59,497 nt of DNA from Prevotella aurantiaca JCM 15754 (GCF_000614025.1 NZ_BAKF01000015.1:1-59497); one strand, 5' to 3'. Counted from the stretch's first letter, positions 7,503 to 16,998 are shown. The notes: generated from the letters alone by a model not told the origin. Made by a program: numbers and translations.

Positions 7503-10340
7503 TTAATACCACTGAACAGCCTGCGTTATGCCGCTTCGTTTGTCGTATTTCAGTGCATCGGTAAGTGTTGCTGCATTACAACGGAAAGTAAAGTTGTACG
7601 ATGTGTAAGGTGCTAATACGATAGAAGCACTCATATTAAAGCAGTGCAAATCGCGCGAAAGACTTGCCGTTGTCATACTTAAAGCATGATTATCAAAGTC
7701 GTATCCACTTGCAAAGTTAATATTCCAACCATCGCTAATGCGGATATTACCACTTACGTTTAATGTCTGCGAGAACTTATAAGGATAGCGCATGGTCTTC
7801 TTATTAAATCGTCCTTGTTGGTTTTCGCGCATTGTTATACCATAACCGAAGGTTAAAGACCATGGCATATTAAAGCGCATATAACCTTCAGAGTCGGTTT
7901 CTGCGATACTACCTCCACGCTTTTTAGCTGCGTGTTTGCCTCGTTCCATCGTGTCGTCCATATTCGATTCCACATTTGGATCTGGTCCTTCGTCATCAGT
8001 TTGAGTATTTTTATCGTCTTTTTCCTTACCTCCTCCAAACCATTTCTTAATCTTTTCTGGTGTAAGAGTGAACGAGAAGTTTTGCGACATACCTTGGAAG
8101 CGAGGCAAACGACCATATCCCCACTCGGTATGATTACCAACATAAGGGGTTCCGTTTGCATCTAATTCATAAGCGTATGTAGCAAATTGTGCATTCATAG
8201 AGAAAGTATAGTTTTTCCACCATTTCAATCTGAGACGCACACTAAGGTCGCTCCATTTGTGGAAATCGGCAGCTGCATTATACGACATTGATGCTCCCAA
8301 CTCATCAATAATACTGAGTTTCTTATATCCCGTAGAGTCTTTGTCGCTTCGTATCTTCATTTCGATGTTGTTACCAACGTCCCATGTTATCATCTGCGTC
8401 TTACTACTGCCAGGCACACCATACATGCCATCTTGGAACGGAGAGTATGGTACAAGCTTTACGTCGCCATTTGCGTCGGTATATTGATAACTATCGTAGT
8501 ATCCATAGCGTTTTGTTCCAAAGTTAGGCGAGTAAGAAAAGCTTGCTTGCGGGGTGATTACGTGGCGAATAGCTTGTATCTTATTGCCAAATATCTTCTT
8601 ATTTGGAACCCAAAATCCATATAATTTCGTGCTGGCACTAAGGTTTAGCGACCAGTTATAGATGTTATAGAAGCCCGTTAAGGTATCGCGTCGTTCCTCA
8701 GACTTAACGTTATCCCAACTACGCATAATCTTATTGGTGTACATTCGGTCTGTAAAATTGAACGAAGGATTAAGGTTTATGTAGTTGAATAGCGTGAAAT
8801 TGCCCTGCACTGGAATATTGTGTTGGAAGCCATGTCGCCACTCTTTTGCAAAGTTAGCCTTTAAAATGCGATTCTCTTTTGATGTAATTGAATTCGACAA
8901 CTGACCAGTATAGCTCATAGAAATCTTCTCATACCAACGCTCTTTACCCGCAGCTTTTTTGCGTTTGAACGGATACAGACGGCTAAGACTAATATTAAGG
9001 TCGGGTAATGTCAAACTGAGAGTTGAATCGCGCATACTCTGTGAAAGATTGACAGTTGTACTAATAGAAAGTCCTATGCTTGGAAATTGTCTTGACCAGC
9101 TTACAGATGATGTACGCGTAGACTGAGTAAGAGTCTGCGGATTATACATACTGTTTAAGTTATTGCGTTCATAACTTGAGCTGGCAAAGTTTACACTGGC
9201 CGACAAAGTGCTATTTGGATTGGCCTTAGCGTCCTGCTGATGATTCCATTGAAGCTTGAAACTCTTTTCCGCAACATAGTCAGGTAGTCCCTTATCGCCC
9301 GTCTTTGTTTTCTGGAAACTAAAGAGGAATGAACCCGAATATCTATAACGCTTGCGGTAATTGCTTGCAGCACTGACTCCCCAAGAGCCAAGAGTATAGA
9401 TTTCTCCCAATAGTTTTAAATCCCATTTATCGTTAATGGCAAAGTAATAACCACCATCTCGAAGATAGAAACCACGTTCGCTTTCTTCACCATAACTTGG
9501 CATGATGAGTCCGCTGGAATATTTTTTAGAAAATGGGAAGAAGCCATAAGGAATAGCTAATGGTAGCGGAACATCTGCAACAACAAGATAAGCAGGTCCG
9601 AAAACAACATCTTTGCCGGGACGAACCTTTGCACGCGACAATGCAATATAGAAATCAGGATGTGCCTTATCGCAAGTTGTATATCGGCCATGCTGCAAGT
9701 AAACAACGCCCGAAGAATCACGTTTCGCTTTTTCTCCTGTTATGTAACCTTCCTCTTGTTGGGTATAAATGCCCTTAATCATTCCCTTTTTCGATTTGAA
9801 ATTGAATGCCATCGAGTCACTACTATATTCTTGTCCACCAAGAGAAAACTGTGGTTTACCTTTAATTCCGTTTTCTTCTGTTGAGTCGGTAGTTCCATTT
9901 GCACGCACAAGATTGCTATCTATGTTCATGTAAACCTTATCACTGCTCAGCTTCATGTTCTGATAATTCATCTTTGCAGAGCCATAAAGATGAGCAACAC
10001 GAGTCTTTGCATCATAGACAAGTGAGTCTTCAGCAGAATAAGTTACGGGAGATTCTATTCCATTCGACCTTGATTTCATAACACTATCAATGTGAATAGA
10101 ATCGTCGATGGCCTTATTGTGCTTGTAAATAGCAAGCTGCAAAGAGTCCATCTGCGTAGTATCGACTTCCGTTTTCACTGTATCTTTATGGTTTTTTACA
10201 GGCTTTGTTCGTTGTACGTAGGCCGTATTAGCATTGCTAACAACACTAATGAAAGGTGAAAATAAAGAAGATACGAAAGGAGTTGCCACTGCAAATGCGA
10301 TGACAAACGAGAAAACGAATATGAGAAACTTTACTTTCAT
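7503..10340 (-). CDS. lptD: LPS-assembly outer-membrane protein LptD (Bacteroidetes type)
   Basis: 945 aa from the ATG at 10340. An N-terminal hydrophobic segment (about residues 1-30) is a signal peptide or anchor. An OstA/LptA-like beta-jellyroll follows at about 85-215 (TYSAEDSLVYDAKTRVAHLYG, then the GGQEYSSDSMAFNFKSKKGMI region). The rest alternates short strands rich in Tyr, Trp and Phe, as in a large outer-membrane barrel. LptD with LptE inserts lipopolysaccharide into the outer leaflet. The upstream TTG was rejected because it overlaps the TAATTTTG -7 box (10356-10363). The preceding genes on the strand are the HD hydrolase and a helical protein; lptD seems to have its own promoter. 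Confidence 0.88.
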   Translation of the reverse strand: MKVKFLIFVFSFVIAFAVATPFVSSLFSPFISVVSNANTAYVQRTKPVKNHKDTVKTEVDTTQMDSLQLAIYKHNKAIDDSIHIDSVMKSRSNGIESPVTYSAEDSLVYDAKTRVAHLYGSAKMNYQNMKLSSDKVYMNIDSNLVRANGTTDSTEENGIKGKPQFSLGGQEYSSDSMAFNFKSKKGMIKGIYTQQEEGYITGEKAKRDSSGVVYLQHGRYTTCDKAHPDFYIALSRAKVRPGKDVVFGPAYLVVADVPLPLAIPYGFFPFSKKYSSGLIMPSYGEESERGFYLRDGGYYFAINDKWDLKLLGEIYTLGSWGVSAASNYRKRYRYSGSFLFSFQKTKTGDKGLPDYVAEKSFKLQWNHQQDAKANPNSTLSASVNFASSSYERNNLNSMYNPQTLTQSTRTSSVSWSRQFPSIGLSISTTVNLSQSMRDSTLSLTLPDLNISLSRLYPFKRKKAAGKERWYEKISMSYTGQLSNSITSKENRILKANFAKEWRHGFQHNIPVQGNFTLFNYINLNPSFNFTDRMYTNKIMRSWDNVKSEERRDTLTGFYNIYNWSLNLSASTKLYGFWVPNKKIFGNKIQAIRHVITPQASFSYSPNFGTKRYGYYDSYQYTDANGDVKLVPYSPFQDGMYGVPGSSKTQMITWDVGNNIEMKIRSDKDSTGYKKLSIIDELGASMSYNAAADFHKWSDLSVRLRLKWWKNYTFSMNAQFATYAYELDANGTPYVGNHTEWGYGRLPRFQGMSQNFSFTLTPEKIKKWFGGGKEKDDKNTQTDDEGPDPNVESNMDDTMERGKHAAKKRGGSIAETDSEGYMRFNMPWSLTFGYGITMRENQQGRFNKKTMRYPYKFSQTLNVSGNIRISDGWNINFASGYDFDNHALSMTTASLSRDLHCFNMSASIVLAPYTSYNFTFRCNAATLTDALKYDKRSGITQAVQWY

Positions 10341-10355
10341 TACCTTAATAACTCG

Positions 10356-10363
10356 CAAAATTA
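10356..10363 (-). promoter_or_regulatory. -7 box upstream of lptD
   Basis: TAATTTTG on the minus strand, matching TAnnTTTG, 15 bp before the lptD ATG and in the 60-bp gap after the HD gene. It supports 10340 as the start. No clear -33 box. Confidence 0.5.
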
Positions 10364-10400
10364 AGCAAATATTGGGATAAATTGGAGTTATTTCTTGATT

Positions 10401-10949
10401 TTAACGTTTTATAGGAGCAAATCGATTGTGCCAAGCAGAGAACCTTTCTACCCCTTCATTACCAAATTTTTCCAAACTCTTTACAGCTTGTTCGAAAGTT
10501 TTTTCCACATCTAAATGAGTCTTAGAAAAGAACTTGTCTGCATAGCAAATCAGTATTTCCTCTTCTGTTTCTGGCAAAAAGTCTTGTTCTGGGAGAGGAA
10601 TTCCTTGTTCTACTATCTCTTTTTTAGTAAGTCCAGCACCAGTATGACGTTCACAAACACGTGCATGTTGTGGATAACCTTCAGCTCTTAATAAATCTGC
10701 TCCTATTCTTCCATGACAAACATAAGGTGCTTTGCCAAAGCATTGAATACCTTGAGCATTACACTGAAATATTCCAATGTCGTGAAGCATAGCCGCTTCT
10801 TCTACAAATTGTCTATCTAATTGTAGTTCTGAATGCTGGTCTATTATTGCCAAAGCCTTATTCGCAACACTCCGACTATGTACGAGCAATATCTTTTTAA
10901 GTTCGTTTTCTTCGGGATAAAACTTATCTATAATGGCTTGAAAGTTCAT
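10401..10949 (-). CDS. HD-domain phosphohydrolase
   Basis: 182 aa cytosolic protein. The metal-binding HD signature appears as a first His in LVHSRSV (near residue 24), then MLHDIG (near 53), HGRIGADLL and ERHTGAG further on. This is the HDIG-type pattern of small bacterial phosphohydrolases acting on nucleotides or similar substrates; the substrate cannot be read from sequence. The start overlaps the stop of the upstream gene by 4 bp (ATGA), so translation is probably coupled. lptD follows on the same strand. Confidence 0.85.
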   Translation of the reverse strand: MNFQAIIDKFYPEENELKKILLVHSRSVANKALAIIDQHSELQLDRQFVEEAAMLHDIGIFQCNAQGIQCFGKAPYVCHGRIGADLLRAEGYPQHARVCERHTGAGLTKKEIVEQGIPLPEQDFLPETEEEILICYADKFFSKTHLDVEKTFEQAVKSLEKFGNEGVERFSAWHNRFAPIKR

Positions 10950-11494
10950 TGTTGTATTGATTTTTTCTTACTTTTCTTTATCGCTTGTAATACTTTTGTT
11001 CGTGCACATTTCATTCCTGGCGAAAGAGGAATACCATCGTAAGTGTGCAATATTGCTTCTAACTCTTGCAAAAGCTCTGGGAAGAACCTGCATTGCTGGT
11101 AAGAAACATAAATGCTAAGCGACTTAATGGCTACTGGTTGAGCTATATTTGTAATGTTATCAAGACAGAAATCCAGAAATGGTGTGGTTATTTCTTCTTT
11201 CGAAAAGGGCTGTCTTAAAAGAGTTGTAAGTAACAAACGTGCTTTTGTAGTACTTGAAGTGTTCATTACTTCTGCAATTATGAGATGCTTTTTACTAATC
11301 AAACGTTCCCGTCCATCTTTATTAAAACAACTCATTATCCATGCAACATTCTCTGAAACTCTAGTTTCTTCATCGTATAAGAGTTGAAAGAACTCGTCAA
11401 ACTCACGGTCGTTGAAAGAAGACTGAGCCATAGAAGCAAGCTGTTTAACCTCTTCTCTGTATATTCTTTTTGCTAACCGACTGCGTAAATCCAT
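10946..11494 (-). CDS. Conserved helical protein, possible HEAT-like repeats
   Basis: 182 aa, not firmly recognised. It is almost entirely predicted helix in amphipathic pairs (SVAWIMSCF-like, RLLLTTLLRQPF and FLDFCLDNI segments), suggesting an alpha-solenoid fold such as HEAT or DNA-alkylation-repair-like repeats. The C-terminus is Lys-rich. No signal peptide or membrane helix. It is the first gene of a tightly coupled pair with the HD hydrolase (4-bp overlap), which suggests a shared function but does not say which. Confidence 0.7.
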   Translation of the reverse strand: MDLRSRLAKRIYREEVKQLASMAQSSFNDREFDEFFQLLYDEETRVSENVAWIMSCFNKDGRERLISKKHLIIAEVMNTSSTTKARLLLTTLLRQPFSKEEITTPFLDFCLDNITNIAQPVAIKSLSIYVSYQQCRFFPELLQELEAILHTYDGIPLSPGMKCARTKVLQAIKKSKKKSIQQ

Positions 11495-11589
11495 ACTCTA
11501 AAACAACAAAAGCAGAAAACTTAGCTCTTTATAAGCCTCTGTTTGTTCCCGTCAACAATGCTATTTCCCAACTCATATAAAAGAAAAAA

Positions 11590-11644
11590 CGATTCATTCA
11601 CAGACCATGAAAGCTTTTAAGCTTTATAATTCGTGAATGAATCG
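11590..11644 (-). terminator. Long stem terminator after the carboxyltransferase gene
   Basis: CGATTCATTCAC and GTGAATGAATCG form the outer stem around a loop that includes its own AAGCTTTTAAGCTT palindrome. It is followed on the minus strand by a T-rich run. Confidence 0.75.
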
Positions 11645-11669
11645 TAGTTATCTTATTCAGCTAAAACTC

Positions 11670-13445
11670 TTATTTTTCGTCGCGTTGAATGTATGCAATT
11701 ACATCACCCTTATTGATTTTAGAGCCTTGCTTTGCATTTATTTCTACTAACTTACCACCCAATGCAGCAGGAATTTCTACGAATTCGCCCCATGGAGCCA
11801 AGATATAGCAGAACTTTTCTCCTTCTTTATATTCCTTACCAATGAATGGTTCAACTGCAGGAGCAGCTTCTCCATCTCCTTGGAATTCCCAGAATATTTG
11901 TCCCTTAACAGGAGAAACAATAGCATCAGCCTTTGCATGTTTAAATGCTGTAGCTTCTTCTATGCTAACCTTATCACCAAGTTTAGCATCTTTCGCCTTC
12001 TGTAAATCAGCCAAGAAGTTCTTTTTAGCCTGACCGCTCTTATAGTTGCGATATTGTTCTGGGTGCATAGCAAGTTCGAAGAGTTCTTCATCGTCTTGTC
12101 CGTACTCCCAACCATTTTCGTCCATTTCCTTACGGAAATCGTCCAATGCATTAGGCAATAAAGTATGTGGATCTGCTTCTGTAAATTCAAGACCTTTTTC
12201 TTTAGCAAGTGCAATAATTTCGTCAGCAATCTTACCTGGCACCTTACCGCTCTTTCCAAGAATCATACCCCACATAGAATCGTCCATCATAACGAAACGA
12301 CCCTTACCTTGTTCGATAGTAAGAAGGTTCATCAAGGCTATATTCTTAGTATATTGAGAGAATGGAGTTACCAATGGAGGATAACCTACACGTGGCCAAA
12401 CATAAGCAACTTCGTCGAAAAGTTTCACCAACATATCGTCCAAAGAAAGTTCTGCTTCGCCTTTCTTCTTACGAAGATTATTGATAGTTGTGTGAATACC
12501 ACCGAGGTCGGCCATCATAGAACCCATCATACCACCTGGAAGACCACAACCGAGGAGCAAAGAACTGCTAATTTTGTTCTTCGGATTGATGAAGTAACCC
12601 AACCATTCATCGATGAATTCTTGTGTCATAGCACGTGCCTTCATGTAAGCATCCATGTTTATTTCAGGCACATCAAACCCTGCATTCTTCAGCATACTCT
12701 GAACAGAGATAAGGTCTGGGTGTACCATACCCCATGATAATGGCTCAATCGCAACATCAAGAATATCTGCGCCATTCTTTGCAACTTCAAGCATTGACGC
12801 CATTGACAAACCTGGACCAGAATGTCCGTGGTATTCGATAATGATTTCAGGGTGTTTATCCTTAATCATTTTTGTAAGTTGACCAAGGAAAGCAGGTTGT
12901 CCGATACCTGCCATATCTTTCAAACAGATTTCTTCAGCACCAGCTTCTATTTCTTTATCAGCAAGTTCACAATAGTATTCCAAAGTGTGAACAGGCGAAT
13001 TAGTTATACAAAGCGCAGCTTGTGGAATCATACCAGCTTCTTTTGCCCACTTTATAGAAGGTGCAATATTACGAATATCGTTCAGACCATCAAAGATACG
13101 AGGAATATCTACTCCCTGTGCATGCTTTACTTTATACATTAAGGCACGTACATCATCAGGAACAGGATACATACGCAATGCGTTCAAACCACGATCAAGC
13201 ATGTGTGTTTGTATGCCTGCATCGTGTAATATTTTCGTATAAGCGCGAACAGACTCATTTGGATTTTCGCCTGCAAGCAGATTAACTTGCTCGAATGCAC
13301 CACCATTGGTTTCTACACGAGCAAAACAACCCATCTCGACGAATACTGGAGCTATGCGAACCAATTGGTCCTTGCGTGGCTGAAACTTACCAGAACTCTG
13401 CCACATATCTCTATAAATGAGACTAAACTGAATTTTCTTTGCCAT
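11670..13445 (-). CDS. Biotin-dependent carboxyltransferase subunit (OadA / pyruvate carboxylase B-like), without its own biotin site
   Basis: 591 aa from the ATG at 13445; a further-upstream TTG seems unlikely. The N-terminal HMGL-like TIM barrel has RDMWQSS (the RDxxQS metal Asp), the catalytic-Lys motif CLKDMAGIG, and YHGHSGPG for the metal His pair. A conserved carboxylase domain follows from about 300. The last 75 residues resemble a biotinyl barrel, but the position where AMKM should occur reads APWG, so no lysine is available. It must work with a separate biotin carrier, as in multi-subunit Na+-pumping decarboxylases or acyl-CoA carboxylases; no carrier or decarboxylase subunit gene is in this window. 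Confidence 0.87.
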   Translation of the reverse strand: MAKKIQFSLIYRDMWQSSGKFQPRKDQLVRIAPVFVEMGCFARVETNGGAFEQVNLLAGENPNESVRAYTKILHDAGIQTHMLDRGLNALRMYPVPDDVRALMYKVKHAQGVDIPRIFDGLNDIRNIAPSIKWAKEAGMIPQAALCITNSPVHTLEYYCELADKEIEAGAEEICLKDMAGIGQPAFLGQLTKMIKDKHPEIIIEYHGHSGPGLSMASMLEVAKNGADILDVAIEPLSWGMVHPDLISVQSMLKNAGFDVPEINMDAYMKARAMTQEFIDEWLGYFINPKNKISSSLLLGCGLPGGMMGSMMADLGGIHTTINNLRKKKGEAELSLDDMLVKLFDEVAYVWPRVGYPPLVTPFSQYTKNIALMNLLTIEQGKGRFVMMDDSMWGMILGKSGKVPGKIADEIIALAKEKGLEFTEADPHTLLPNALDDFRKEMDENGWEYGQDDEELFELAMHPEQYRNYKSGQAKKNFLADLQKAKDAKLGDKVSIEEATAFKHAKADAIVSPVKGQIFWEFQGDGEAAPAVEPFIGKEYKEGEKFCYILAPWGEFVEIPAALGGKLVEINAKQGSKINKGDVIAYIQRDEK

Positions 13446-13512
13446 TTCTATACTTTTTCTTTCTTCTTTCTTGTTCAAAAAAAATCATAATGCGCATAGG
13501 CATTACAATGTG

Positions 13513-13520
13513 CAAATTTA
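13513..13520 (-). promoter_or_regulatory. -7 box for the carboxyltransferase gene
   Basis: TAAATTTG on the minus strand, about 68 bp before the ATG at 13445, leaving a modest leader. Confidence 0.5.
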
Positions 13521-13901
13521 GGCAAAAAATATCACACTGCGGTATAATAGCCCATTTTTTTGCAAATATTGGCTAACTTATAGTAACAGAAAATAATAAA
13601 ATCAAATATAACAAACAAACAGAACAAGATTGATTTTTTATCGTCGTATAGTTTATAATATCCCACATATAACACATTTACGATGGTTGTAACGCTCTAT
13701 ACGCCTTTTACATCACCTTACATAAAAAGTAATAATAAAAGAAATGCAGGAAAAAAGTTCTGCTTAAACATATTATAAAGAACCAGAGTTCGATAATAAG
13801 AAAGCATTGAAAGTATATCTTATAAAAACATTTCTAATTGTTTGTTTATTAAAAAAAATGACAAAAAAAAGCTTTTCTCATTTTTATTTTATATCTTTGT
13901 A
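13521..13901. other. AT-rich intergenic region without a recognisable gene
   Basis: Divergent spacer between the carboxyltransferase (minus) and YtxH-like (plus) genes. It is very A/T-rich, with no supported reading frame, RNA gene or clear 22-bp array. Promoters sit at both edges. Confidence 0.5.
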
Positions 13902-13909
13902 AATAATCA
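13902..13909 (+). promoter_or_regulatory. -7 box for the YtxH-like gene
   Basis: TATCTTTG fits TAnnTTTG and lies 28 bp upstream of the ATG at 13938. The -33 region is T-rich without an exact TTTG. Confidence 0.6.
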
Positions 13910-13937
13910 TAGTAAAAACAAATAAAAACAGAAAATT

Positions 13938-14255
13938 ATGTCGAAATTAACAAACACATTATTCGGATTAACAGTAGGGACAACAATAGGAATAGGATTA
14001 GGTGTTCTATTTGCCATAGATAAAGGAGAAAACACTCGTAAAAAAATTAAAGATACTATAAGCGATAAGGTTGATGAATTAAAGGAACAATTAGAACACC
14101 TTACCAAAAATATGCGTGATAAATCATTAGAAGTTGAAAGTTCTTTAGAAGAGAAGGTAGACAAGCTTTTATCAGAGTCAGAGGATAAATCTGAAGACTT
14201 AATTGATTTATTAGAAAAAAAATTGGAAACTTTGAAGAAAATGGCTAAAAAGTAA
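13938..14255 (+). CDS. YtxH-domain small membrane/coiled-coil protein
   Basis: 105 aa. A glycine-rich hydrophobic segment at about residues 8-30 (FGLTVGTTIGIGLGVLFA) is followed by a highly charged helical tail (KIKDTISDKVDELKEQL...) with heptad character. This is the YtxH/GvpP pattern: one membrane anchor plus a long amphipathic helix. Members are often stress-induced in Gram-positives; the role here is unknown. A -7 box lies 28 bp upstream and a lipoprotein gene follows 41 bp downstream, so the two may be co-transcribed. Confidence 0.8.
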   Translation: MSKLTNTLFGLTVGTTIGIGLGVLFAIDKGENTRKKIKDTISDKVDELKEQLEHLTKNMRDKSLEVESSLEEKVDKLLSESEDKSEDLIDLLEKKLETLKKMAKK

Positions 14256-14296
14256 TTGAGCCAAGCATTTAATTAATAATTTTAAGTTTTAAAAGT

Positions 14297-14683
14297 ATGA
14301 AAAGAAATCTCAAATTAGTTACTATAATTTCTCTATTCATAGTAGCTATTTCTTTTGTTTCTTGTAGTAAGAATGATGACCCAGCAGATAACGATATTTT
14401 TGTAGGAACATACAAAGGTAGAATCACTTATTTAGATGGAAACGTACATAAAGCTGCTGATAATGGTTCTGTAACTGTTATTAAAGCAGGAGGCAGTTAC
14501 TATTTTAGATTCTCAGATGGAATTCCTAATCTTAAAGGAGTTAAATTCAAAAAAGAAGGTGATCACACTTTAGTAAACATTGATTTTAAAGAAGGTGTAA
14601 CATTTATTAGAATCAACGCTTCTACATTGAACATTCTTTATACTATGGATGGAAAAATATGGACTGCTAACGCAAAAAGATAG
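14297..14683 (+). CDS. Small lipoprotein, function unknown
   Basis: 128 aa. A type II signal peptide covers about residues 1-24, with lipobox FVSC and Cys24 as the lipidation site, followed by the acidic SKNDDPADND linker usual for surface or periplasmic lipoproteins of Bacteroidetes. The mature part alternates short strands (GTYKGRITYLDG, YYFRFSDG), suggesting a small beta-barrel. I do not recognise the family. It follows the YtxH-like gene by 41 bp and ends at a strong terminator. Confidence 0.8.
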   Translation: MKRNLKLVTIISLFIVAISFVSCSKNDDPADNDIFVGTYKGRITYLDGNVHKAADNGSVTVIKAGGSYYFRFSDGIPNLKGVKFKKEGDHTLVNIDFKEGVTFIRINASTLNILYTMDGKIWTANAKR

Positions 14684-14701
14684 TTTTTTTTAAAATATAA
14701 T

Positions 14702-14735
14702 AAAAGCCCCGAAACATATTTCGGGGCTTTTATTA
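14702..14735 (+). terminator. Intrinsic terminator after the lipoprotein gene
   Basis: AAAAGCCCCGAAA and TTTCGGGGCTTTT form a perfect stem around a 4-nt loop, followed by TATTATTAT. Confidence 0.9.
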
Positions 14736-14946
14736 TTATCGGATAACTATATAGAAGATAAGATAAATAGACACCTTAAATAAAACTATCATTATTCCCA
14801 ATACTATTCAAATAGCATGAATTTCCTAACGGGACAGTTTTAAATAGTTAATTTCAAGTTACTTTCTTTATTTAAAGAAATGTTCTTAGAACATAACTTT
14901 AATATGTATAAAATGTTCTCTAACAGCAATTTACTATGGTATCAAA

Positions 14947-15034
14947 ATTATAATTATAAAATTAAAAATTATTATTATAAACTTGATGGATTATTATTAT
15001 AAATTCGATGGAATTTAATTATAAATTTTCTACC
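14947..15034. repeat. AT-rich 22-bp-period array (TTATTATTATAAA-GATGGA family)
   Basis: Units start at 14947, 14969, 14991 and 15013, exactly 22 bp apart. The middle two share TTATTATTATAAA and GATGGA; the outer two are degenerate. Related arrays occur near 39000 and 59280. The surrounding 14740-15180 holds no gene I can support. Confidence 0.65.
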
Positions 15035-15180
15035 CTTTATTTATTATCTAAAAACTTATCTTTCTATTTTGAGAAACTCAAAGAAGAAAAACTATTTCTT
15101 ATTAACGTAAAGATATGTGTTAGATAAAAAAGAGCCTTCTTGTAACACAACTTAGTTATTATTTTCAATGCTCGAATATA

Positions 15181-15217
15181 AAAAAGGTGTGCCGAAAAAG
15201 AAATTCGGCACACCTTT
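15181..15217 (-). terminator. Intrinsic terminator after the AspT-like transporter
   Basis: AAAGGTGTGCCGAA pairs with TTCGGCACACCTTT around a 7-nt loop; on the minus strand it ends in a T6 run. Confidence 0.9.
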
Positions 15218-15252
15218 GTAGATGTATTATAAAGCTTAAAAGCAATTATTTA

Positions 15253-16947
15253 CTAAACTCCGCAGCAGAATAGAATTATCAATTGCGCTGCAAGTATTCT
15301 TAGGAACATACTCAACGGATAAACCGTAGAATAACCTAACGCTGGTGCTTCAGTATTACAAACTGAGTTTGCATAAGCTAATGCTGGTGGGTCGGTATAT
15401 GCACCTGCGACTGCACCCATAATGGTGAAATAATTGAACTTATATTTCATGCGTGCAATTGTTCCCACAATAAGGATTGGAATAATGGTGATTAAGAAAC
15501 CTGTTAACACGTATTTCAAACCATCGCCCTCTGCTACAGTTTCCCAGAAACCTGCACCTGCTTTGATTCCAACTGATGCAAGGAATAATGCTAAACCTAT
15601 TTCGCGCAACATCATATTAGCTGATGTGGTGGTATAAGTTACAAGTTTTACGTGATGACCAAAACGTCCAAGAAAGATAGCTATAATTAAAGGTCCACCT
15701 GCCAATCCTAATTTCAAAGGAACTGGCATACCTGGAATTGCAACTGGCAAACTTCCGAAAAGGATACCGACCACAATTCCGATAAAGATGGTTGCAATAT
15801 TTGGTGCGTACAAACGTTTTTCTGAATTACCCATTAACTCTGCAACACGCTGTACATTCTCTTCAAAACCTACAACCATAATTCTATCGCCTACTTGGAA
15901 ATGGTGATTATTACTTGCAAACAATTCAATGCCTTGACGACTGATACGTGTTACATTTACACCATATACTGAACGGAAGTGCAACTTACTCAAAGTCTTA
16001 CCACTCATAGAGCTATTTGTAACAATTATACGACGGCTGATCATTTGTTGTGGCTGCTTTTCTTCGTGCCAATCTACCTCAATTTGTGGACCTATAAATG
16101 CAGAAATAGCTTCAGCGTCAGCCTCTGCACAAACAACACTTATTTCGTCGCCAAGACTCAAAACTGTATCGTTTGAAGGAAGCGATATAACACCTTCGTG
16201 CATTAAACGCGTACAAACAACATCACGATTTATGAAGTTGATTATTTCCTCCAAAGTACGTCCACTGATAATTGAGTTCTCAATGCGCAAATACATTGTG
16301 TGTGGTTTTGCATTTGGATTTTCAGCTTCTGCTTCAGATAATTGCTCGTTTTCTTTATCCATGTCAACTTTGCAAATAAAGCGTATAGCCAACGTTGCGC
16401 CAATTATTCCCACAACTCCCAACGGATAAGCACAAGCATAACCTGAAGCAATATCGAAGTTCTGTTTATCGGCAAAAACATTAAGTACAGCTTCTTTAGC
16501 CGCACCAAGACCAGGAGTATTTGTTACGGCTCCATACATAGTTCCTACCATCATAGGCAGGTTTTTCTGGTCGCTGGTATCGAAGAAGATGTAGTAACAA
16601 GCAAACATTACTCCGATATTCAGCAAAATAGTAAGACAAGCAAGCATATTTAACTTTAGTCCGCCTTTTCCAAAAGTTTCGAAAAAGCCTGGACCTACCT
16701 GCATACCTATCATGAATACAAACAGAATAAGACCAAAGTCTTGCAAAATTGTCAGCGTTGATATTGGTCCTGTGAGCCCAAAATGTCCTGCTAAAATACC
16801 AACAAAGAGAATAAACGTTACACCGAGGGAAATTCCACCTATCTTTATTTTTCCAAGATAAACACCCAACGAGATAACTAAAGAATAGAGTAACACAATG
16901 TGTGCTACACTTTCTTGATTAGTAAATAATTCTTTTAACCAGTTCAT
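15253..16947 (-). CDS. AspT/YidE/YbjL-family putative transporter with two RCK-C domains
   Basis: 564 aa inner-membrane protein. Five or six helices (about residues 14-195) are followed by two tandem RCK-C/TrkA-C cytosolic domains (about 215-375; SGRTLEEIINF and SGKTLSKLHFRSVYG each start one) and a second half of about six helices. This symmetrical layout defines the aspartate:alanine antiporter-like family. Substrate is not predictable: AspT exchanges Asp and Ala, but most homologues are uncharacterised. It is monocistronic, with its own -7 box (16967-16974) and terminator (15181-15217). Confidence 0.88.
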   Translation of the reverse strand: MNWLKELFTNQESVAHIVLLYSLVISLGVYLGKIKIGGISLGVTFILFVGILAGHFGLTGPISTLTILQDFGLILFVFMIGMQVGPGFFETFGKGGLKLNMLACLTILLNIGVMFACYYIFFDTSDQKNLPMMVGTMYGAVTNTPGLGAAKEAVLNVFADKQNFDIASGYACAYPLGVVGIIGATLAIRFICKVDMDKENEQLSEAEAENPNAKPHTMYLRIENSIISGRTLEEIINFINRDVVCTRLMHEGVISLPSNDTVLSLGDEISVVCAEADAEAISAFIGPQIEVDWHEEKQPQQMISRRIIVTNSSMSGKTLSKLHFRSVYGVNVTRISRQGIELFASNNHHFQVGDRIMVVGFEENVQRVAELMGNSEKRLYAPNIATIFIGIVVGILFGSLPVAIPGMPVPLKLGLAGGPLIIAIFLGRFGHHVKLVTYTTTSANMMLREIGLALFLASVGIKAGAGFWETVAEGDGLKYVLTGFLITIIPILIVGTIARMKYKFNYFTIMGAVAGAYTDPPALAYANSVCNTEAPALGYSTVYPLSMFLRILAAQLIILFCCGV

Positions 16948-16966
16948 AAGTGTTATTTTATGAGTG

Positions 16967-16974
16967 CAAAGGTA
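16967..16974 (-). promoter_or_regulatory. -7 box for the AspT-like transporter
   Basis: TACCTTTG on the minus strand, 19 bp before the start codon; a GTTG at about 16995-16998 is a possible weak -33 element at 20-bp spacing. Confidence 0.6.
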
Positions 16975-16998
16975 CTTATTTACTTACAATTAAACAAC

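Noticed and set aside
7313..7564. 83-aa frame over the palindromic array
   Set aside because: Its N-terminal part is encoded by the repeat and the rest by the antisense of lptD.
12165..12737. 190-aa open frame opposite the carboxyltransferase gene
   Set aside because: Shadow frame over a clear enzyme gene; no motif or promoter.
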